From Euperipatoides rowelli (taxonomy: Eukaryota; Onychophora; Udeonychophora; Euonychophora; Peripatopsidae), in assembly GCA_003024985.2 (NCBI GenBank), contig PXIH01S0007280.1: a DNA stretch of 12,410 nt; one strand, 5' to 3'. The notes below the pieces were generated by a model. The model had not been told where the DNA came from, made no database searches, and saw only the letters and a list, made by a program, of their open reading frames with translations. Both the position numbers and the translations under genes were made by a program. Position 1 is the first letter of the stretch. Every line of letters begins with the position of its first letter. Positions 8,050 through 12,410 of the stretch are shown here, in pieces.

Positions 8050-9055
8050 ATAGAAAGACAAACAGAGATCATCCGGTGTGGTTAAATAAAGAGCTTATAG
8101 AACTTAAAAAATTAAAGTCTCTCAAATTTAGATCTTATCAGTTGAAACGTGACAATGATTCTTATTATATTTAGAATATAAAAAAATACGAAATAGGGTA
8201 GTAGCTCTAATAAAGAAAAATAGTCGGATTCGGATGTGACATTATTGAATAAAATTAAACCCACTCCAAACTTCTTATTTGAATGTTACAGATAAAAAAA
8301 AATAAGGATAACAAAACATAGATTACTAAGATATAAAGATGAAATAATTTATGATAGATATGGGATTGCTAATGTTTTTGCTTCATTTTTTGAATAAAAA
8401 CTGGATCTACAGCTTGATTTATGTAATAAAACTGGTACAAGTTTAATAAAATAAAAAAAAAAAAAAAAAAAAACTGGTACAAGTGTAAATGAGAAATTCA
8501 TAGAATCAAAGGAGGTGATTTTTTTCAGTGGTATCAGGACTGAATGATTCATATAGTGCGGGATCTTCTGGGTTGCCTAATATTATAATTAAAAAATTTT
8601 CAGATTTTTTTGTTTGTTTTATATGGAGGGCTTTGGGTTTTTAGTTAAGTTTTGGTATAGTTCCTGATATGTGGAAAGAATCCTTGATAGTGTTGTTGCA
8701 TAAAAAGGGAAATATGTCTGCAGTAGAAAATTATAGGCCCATAAGCCTTACAAATTCAATTAGCGAAATAGTAGAAAGTTCCATACTGTTTTATCTGAGG
8801 CAGGTTATCGACAAATATTTACATCCCAACTAACACTGTTTTAGGACCGGTTTTTCCTGTGTGACATGCTTGTTGCACTGTAAACGATTGGACATTAGCT
8901 AGAGACAGGAGCCAGACATGCATAGTCTACCCATAACTAATATGGTGAGCTATGCAGATGATATTAGAATATATCAAACTTTAGAAAAACCTGAGTACAC
9001 CTTACTGTTGCAGTCAAATGTAAATATGTTAGAGGGATGGTTAAAGTTTTTTTTT
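8050..9055 (+). pseudogene. LINE-P: reverse transcriptase with internal deletions
   Basis: Linker: RDHPVWLNKELIELKKLK (about 8062-8120), the 'PxWFNxEL' element. RT start: GIANVFASFFE (about 8362-8394). Then SYSAGSSGLPNIIIKKFSD (about 8550-8605), for SSGPDGIPxxxLK. GIVPDMWKESLIVLLHKKG (about 8659-8710) and NYRPISLT at 8729-8752 complete the fingers. NDWTLARD near 8886-8910 precedes where the first catalytic aspartate should be, but the text then jumps to SYADDIRIY with YADD at 8951-8962, so roughly 90 residues of palm including the first aspartate are deleted. Sequence after NMLEGWLKFF (about 9027-9055) is also missing. A poly(A) micro-insertion interrupts it at 8443-8469. Confidence 0.88.
8428..8484 (+). 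mobile_element. Minute poly(A) insertion with 15-bp direct repeats
   Basis: The 15-bp sequence AAAACTGGTACAAGT occurs at 8428-8442 and again at 8470-8484. Between them are only 27 bases: TTAATAAAAT followed by A's, with AATAAA at 8445-8450. This is the layout of a retroposed cDNA so 5'-truncated that only polyadenylation signal and tail remain, with a target-site duplication. Slippage-based duplication is the main alternative. Confidence 0.75.
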
Positions 9056-9095
9056 AGCATATAGTATCTTTGTTTCTTTTAATTTAGATATTTTT

Positions 9096-9540
9096 GTGAA
9101 TGTTTATAAAAGTGTGTTACAACCAAATATTGATTATTGTAGTGTGGTTTGGTGCCCTATAAATAATATAGATAAAGATAGTGTAAATAGTGTAAATAGA
9201 CTTTTTAGAGGCTTTACAAAAAGGGTACAAGAATTAAAATACTTACCACATCAAGAAAGATTAAGAATACTGAGAGGATTTGGCATTTTTATCCAACAAC
9301 AAAGAAAATTGAGAGGGGATATAATTTATGTTTTTAAGAGAGTGGTTATGAATAACAAAGCCGTTTCAATGTTTATACAGTCTGAAGTTAGCTGGACCCG
9401 TGGACATAAATGGAAATTGGTGGGGGAAATTGCTAATGTTAGAGCCCGATTTAGTTTTATTTCTGTGAACATTTGGAATGCGATGCCAGTGTGTGTGTGG
9501 TCTAAGCTTCATATTTGAATGTTTTTAAGAATGCTCTGGA
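9096..9540 (+). pseudogene. LINE-P: C-terminal domain after RT
   Basis: A 140-residue open stretch (9096-9518) matches the conserved C-terminal region of Jockey/CR1-superfamily ORF2. It reads YKSVLQPNIDYCSVVWCP (for 'YKSLVRPxLEYASxVWxP'), then LKYLPHQERLRIL, RKLRGDIIYVFKR, TRGHKWKL, and VNIWNAMP (for 'RVxxxWNxLP'). A 1-2 base shift near 9500, within a GT-rich stretch, moves the frame to SYLNVFKNALDN followed by a stop at 9538-9540; this is the typical 'FKxxLD' end of the protein. This is the best preserved piece of the element. It starts just after a deletion, so the methionine at 9096 is not a real start. Confidence 0.9.
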
Positions 9541-9623
9541 CAATTAGTTAGTAAATAACTGCTTATTTAACAGTTTGATATAAATAATAGCAAATGTAAA
9601 AGACTTTAGTCTTAAACATTTAA

Positions 9624-9641
9624 CTTAAACTTAAACTTAAA
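9624..9641 (+). repeat. (CTTAAA)3 at the 3' end of LINE-P
   Basis: Three perfect CTTAAA units, with a further copy at 9611-9616, mark the end of the 3' untranslated region. On the minus strand LINE-M endonuclease homology resumes at once (RGILIFYKVN), which fixes the junction to within a few bases of 9641. Confidence 0.75.
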
Positions 9642-9642
9642 T

Positions 9643-9875
9643 TGACCTTGTAAAAAATTAAAATACCTCTTTTTTTATTATTCTATCTTTCTTGTAAATA
9701 TTGTATCATCAATGGTAACCTCTTCATCCAATATATTAGGAGTCAACCAAGTTTCTGTTAATAAATAATATCTATGACATTTGTTACCAAAAATATTCTT
9801 AATTTGTTAATTTTGTTTTTTGTTGTATTTATATTGGTGTATAAATATTTTTATTTTTACCTGGATTATCATTTA
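9643..9875 (-). pseudogene. LINE-M: APE-type endonuclease, N-terminal third
   Basis: Minus-strand continuation of the fragment at 5849-6295. NIYTPI and, after a frameshift, NTTKNKINKLRIFL occupy the place of 'YxNARSLxNKxxELxxxL'. VIDIIYLLTETWLTPNILDE follows, with TETWL at 9744-9758 carrying the catalytic glutamate. After TIFTRKIE there are stops and a frameshift to KKRGILIFYKVN, for 'KRGGGVLIFVKN'. Here the minus-strand reading meets the LINE-P 3' end. The domain resumes at 6295. The plus-strand frame at 9774-10025 is antisense shadow running into the MITE. Confidence 0.85.
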
Positions 9876-9887
9876 AATCATAACAAC

Positions 9888-10126
9888 CAGTGGCAGCGGC
9901 TAGGATCCCAGCTTGCCTGTTGGCAAGTTGGCCCGCTAAGGGCTAACAAAATGTCCATAAAACCAAAAAAAAAAAAAGCTTATCAAATTTTGATGGACAA
10001 GGAACATAACGGTAATACAAAATAAAAATAAATAAAAAATCTTATTAAATTTTTTGGGTCCTGGTTGTGACGGGAACCGCTTTGTGTCCTGGCAACCAAT
10101 ATTTTTTTTTGTCCATTGTGCCACTG
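9888..10126. mobile_element. Candidate 239-bp hAT-like MITE
   Basis: Begins CAGTGGCA (9888-9895) and ends with its reverse complement TGCCACTG (10119-10126). The CAGTGG start is common at hAT-type transposon ends. Flanks are ATAACAAC on the left and TAACCAAC on the right, alike over 7 of 8 bases if one indel is allowed, which fits a decayed 8-bp target-site duplication. It has no transposase. It separates the LINE-M endonuclease start from upstream LINE-M sequence. Terminal repeats beyond 8 bp do not match well, so this is a candidate. A minus-strand open frame at 9936-10154 crosses it and is not a gene. Confidence 0.6.
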
Positions 10127-10129
10127 TAA

Positions 10130-10225
10130 CCAACAATTGATTACTATCTGACATTGTTAAAATAATAATTCTCTTCTTTACTAGTCTTTTTAGAGGCCTA
10201 CCAAATCATGAAGTTTTAGGAGCAT
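10130..10225 (-). pseudogene. LINE-M: region between ORF1 and endonuclease
   Basis: Minus-strand reading continues from 10652 once the retroposon at 10240-10637 is removed: DRLATKCYAPKTS, a stop, then FGRPLKRLVKKRIIIL across 10225-10155. It is assigned to LINE-M because of its position just upstream of the endonuclease and because the frame is continuous across the insertion site. No motif identifies it on its own. Confidence 0.45.
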
Positions 10226-10651
10226 AACATTTAGTAGCTCTTTCAATTCTATTGTTTTTGAAAAAATATGGGTAGACGAATCTAAATAAGAGTAATACAC
10301 TATTAGCCTATATATAGAAATGTTTCGATTTTTGTATTTTGGGCCATTGGTGTCTTCAGTTTGTTTTTGCTTTGATTGTTTTAGATGGCTAAAAAGTACC
10401 CTGTTCAAGTAAAGCAACACTTCTCTAAAAGTACTTCAAGGGATAATTTTGTTATATTGTACATTTTATGTTTGTTTGTTTTTTTTTTTTGTTTTTTTTT
10501 TCTATGATCTATTGGTATCCTTTTCTTTGGTTAAATAAATAATTTTGAAGATGCAAAGCCATCAGAAGTAGAATGTAATATAATAATTGTAAGTATGATT
10601 TTGGGTTTTTTTAAATAAAATTATAAAAAAAAAAAAAAACATTTAGTAGCT
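10226..10651 (+). mobile_element. Poly(A) retroposon with 14-bp target-site duplication
   Basis: AACATTTAGTAGCT occurs at 10226-10239 and again at 10638-10651. Between the two is a 398-bp sequence ending in an A-run (10625-10639, shared with the duplication) with AATAAA at 10614-10619 and another AATAAA at 10534-10539. Excising it rejoins minus-strand LINE-M reading without a break, which supports a true insertion. The insert has no recognisable ORF motif; it looks like a processed retrocopy of an mRNA 3' region or an unknown LINE 3' end. The minus-strand open frame at 10190-10420 spans the left boundary and is spurious. Confidence 0.85.
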
Positions 10652-10890
10652 AGCCTATCACACTCGAGATTCTCTTATTATGTTTGTTGTAAGAATCTGT
10701 ATTTAAATTGGAAAAAAATCAATCCATTTGGGTCAAATAATGCTAAATGATCTAAACTTTCATTAACTTTTAAAACTGATTGATTACCAATGTTAACATC
10801 TTGATTCAAATGCCGATCTCCCCAAAACTCTTAAAGTTATTTTGAAAATGAAATAATGCTGATTCTTACATCAGCCACACCATGACAAAT
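10652..10890 (-). pseudogene. LINE-M: possible ORF1 C-terminus, SGNH-esterase-like
   Basis: Minus-strand open text reads FWGDRHLNQDVNIGNQ, then LKVNESLDHLALF, DPNGLIFFQFKYRFLQQT and ENLECDRLA. The DPNGL..F..F.YRFL segment resembles the 'DGxHxNxxGxxxL' end of SGNH-hydrolase domains found at the end of CR1-type ORF1 proteins, with the catalytic histidine replaced by isoleucine. Known: such esterase-type ORF1 domains exist in the CR1 group. The assignment is tentative and rests on this short motif and on position upstream of the endonuclease. Confidence 0.4.
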
Positions 10891-11213
10891 AATACAAAGA
10901 TTTTTTTTTAATATATTTATTTACAATATATACATATAATAACATTGTATGGTTAACAATCTTCTTTTAACTGGATATAACAGTGATGCAAGTCCTTGAT
11001 CAAGTTCCATAATCCATTACTCACTTCTTCATCATAAATCCAATTTTCTATAATTAAACAGACAATTAAAATCATAATATACTATTAAATTCCTGGTGCC
11101 TACAAACAGCGAAAGAGCCTTTTTTTTTTGGCACAGAGCTGCTTGGGGATCCGGATCAAACCTACGATCCCCTTATATACCAAGAACACCACCTTGACAA
11201 TACAAAGATTTTT
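10891..11213 (-). mobile_element. tRNA-derived SINE (copy C) with target-site duplication
   Basis: Minus-strand SINE flanked by AATACAAAGATTTTT at 10891-10905 and 11199-11213 (15 bp), so the element proper is about 10906-11198. The B box reads GGTTTGATCCGG (plus-strand positions 11151-11162). The A box is missing where the right-hand duplication begins, so the copy is 5'-truncated. The body shares with SINE A the tRNA-region string TATAAGGGG and the core CATCACTGTTRTATCCA followed by an AAGA-TGT segment, showing one family. It inserted beside the tentative LINE-M ORF1. Confidence 0.82.
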
Positions 11214-12316
11214 AATCGACATAAATTATTGAATAACCTAAACAAGTTAAACAGCCTATTTTATTTTTAATTATTCAGGTAATTTCCTTCTGTCAAAAAT
11301 TTTTTCTCTTTTTCAACTTCATGTAAAATACTACTTGTCCTAATTTATCTTGATATTTCTCTATATAAAAACATGAAAATAACATTTCAATGTAAGAATT
11401 GTCTGATATAATTAAGAATGTCAATTGATCAGCTTGATATGGGTTATGATTAAACATGTCACAATAGCCTATATAGGATATTCTTTCAATTAAGGTTACC
11501 ACTGGAAATCAGGCTTGAAATTCCTTAACTAATAGATGAACTAAATAAGGAACAATAGTCTATAAATCTCAATTCATTTGTATTCCGATCTGATTAAACT
11601 GCCTTTGTGTGAATCACCTCAGCATAATTAGGGCTTTTAGCCTTTTATTACCTTGAACCAATCTTGTTCCCTGTTGTTGAAAACGCCAAAAAAAAAAAAC
11701 AATATTTTTAAGTCACTATTAAACAACCAATATGCCACATCTTTGTTACATCTTTATTGATACATAAGCAAAATACAGAAAGCAAAGAAGCAATAGATCT
11801 TAACTCTTATAGAGCTATAGCTTTATTAAACACATCAAGATAATGCATAGCATATAGATGTAGATAACATATTGCCACAGGTTTGCTGTGGAATAAGGAA
11901 TCACCCATTACAATAGACCATGGTGTTACATTAATATATTAGGCAAGAAGTGAAAGAACTGCTGATGTCTTGTTGAAGACAAAATTTGGTTTTCTTTTTT
12001 TTTTAAAAAATAAAAAGAAATGTATTGTTTTCTAATTTCATTTTAACAGAATAGATGATTCGTCCAAATTTTCCCCTTTATAATTGCCAACACTTTTAAA
12101 ATTTTCGCCCATGTTTTCTTTCTATTCATTCACTCTGTAATGTTGTAGAATAATATTTTCATTAAACATTTAGCCTAGTTAGAAGACTGAAATCGGAATT
12201 CATATTCAACATTGCTCATAAAATTCATTAACATCAAATTGTTGGGCATTGTTAACTTTCAATTTCATTATCTATAAATAGAAAAGTATAATGGTAAGAT
12301 TTGTAAATTCTTCTCA
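11214..12316. other. AT-rich stretch without recognisable feature
   Basis: About 1.1 kb. One 69-residue minus-strand open frame (11293-11502) has no motif I recognise. It could be a further LINE-M ORF1 remnant given its position, but nothing in it proves that. The rest shows only homopolymer runs. Confidence 0.5.
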
Positions 12317-12410
12317 ACTTCCATTCTAGCACAATAATGTTTGATTTTTTTAGAACTTCCATTCTAGCACAATAGTGTTTGATTTTTTTAGAACTTCCAT
12401 TCTAGCACAA
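12317..12410. repeat. 38-bp tandem repeat running off the window
   Basis: Units start at 12317, 12355 and 12393 (period 38). The unit begins ACTTCCATTCTAGCACAA and ends in a T7 run plus AGA. Two complete copies differ at a single base (AATAATG versus AATAGTG) and the third is cut by the window end, so the array is young and its size is unknown. Confidence 0.95.

Larger units (their letters stand above)
6296..9641 (+). mobile_element. LINE-P: plus-strand Jockey/CR1-superfamily LINE, decayed
   Basis: A nearly full-length but inactive non-LTR retrotransposon. It has ORF1 (6315-7200), APE endonuclease (7290-7860), RT with an internal deletion (8050-9055) and a C-terminal domain (9096-9540), with a short 3' region ending in three perfect CTTAAA units (9624-9641). 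Ending in short tandem repeats rather than poly(A) is characteristic of CR1/L2-type LINEs. It interrupts the LINE-M endonuclease: ETWL lies to its right and GDFN to its left, both on the minus strand. No convincing target-site duplication is visible, so the left boundary is uncertain by tens of bases. Confidence 0.85.

Noticed and set aside
6296-9641. LINE-P and LINE-M as one LINE with a twin-priming 5' inversion
   Set aside because: Both strands carry their own ETWL and GDxN motifs, and minus-strand endonuclease pieces lie on both sides of LINE-P, so two elements are needed.
9611-9650. Target-site duplication for LINE-P
   Set aside because: Only short AT-rich matches such as TTAAAAT or AAATT recur at the two ends, which is not convincing in this base composition.
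10190-10420. 76-residue minus-strand open frame as a gene
   Set aside because: It crosses the target-site duplication boundary of the poly(A) retroposon and has no motif.
11293-11502. 69-residue minus-strand open frame as a gene
   Set aside because: No recognisable motif, no conserved neighbours, and the length is unremarkable for AT-rich DNA; left unassigned.

Overview
This window is AT-rich, gene-poor metazoan nuclear DNA, probably from an invertebrate. The evidence is indirect: tRNA-derived SINEs, non-LTR retrotransposons of the Jockey/CR1 superfamily with a PHD-type ORF1, minisatellites, many homopolymer A/T runs, no bacterial-style gene packing and no intact long ORF. I cannot name the lineage; arthropods, molluscs and other invertebrates all fit. 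I found no host protein-coding gene. All recognisable coding sequence is decayed retrotransposon.

Layout. 1-833 is a 25-bp minisatellite. 834-1856 is unassigned AT-rich DNA. 1868-2520 holds two minus-strand tRNA-derived SINEs (one with a clean 10-bp target-site duplication) ending in a 23-bp-arm palindrome. 2520-3437 is mostly unassigned but holds a near-perfect 27-bp-arm hairpin. 3438-4358 is a 10/20-bp minisatellite containing TTAGG, enclosed by a duplicated flank. From about 4415 to 10890 lie the fragments of one probable minus-strand LINE ('LINE-M'). Read right to left they give: possible ORF1 end, endonuclease N-terminus, endonuclease C-terminus, linker and reverse-transcriptase fingers. 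LINE-M has been broken by later insertions. The largest is a plus-strand LINE ('LINE-P', about 6296-9641), which retains ORF1 (PHD-like, coiled coil), endonuclease, an internally deleted RT with YADD, the C-terminal domain and a (CTTAAA)n 3' end. LINE-P landed inside the LINE-M endonuclease domain.

Other insertions into LINE-M are a 239-bp hAT-like MITE (9888-10126), a 398-bp poly(A) retroposon with a 14-bp target-site duplication (10240-10637), a third SINE (10906-11198) and a poorly understood ~460-bp block (5373-5840). LINE-P itself carries a minute poly(A) insertion at 8443-8469 flanked by a 15-bp direct repeat. 11214-12316 is unassigned and the window ends in a 38-bp tandem repeat.

The value of the window is its layered insertion history rather than any working gene set. 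The relative order of events can be read directly: LINE-M first; LINE-P, MITE, SINE C and the retroposon afterwards; the micro-insertion after LINE-P. All protein assignments come from reading motifs in the translations by eye; no database search was run.
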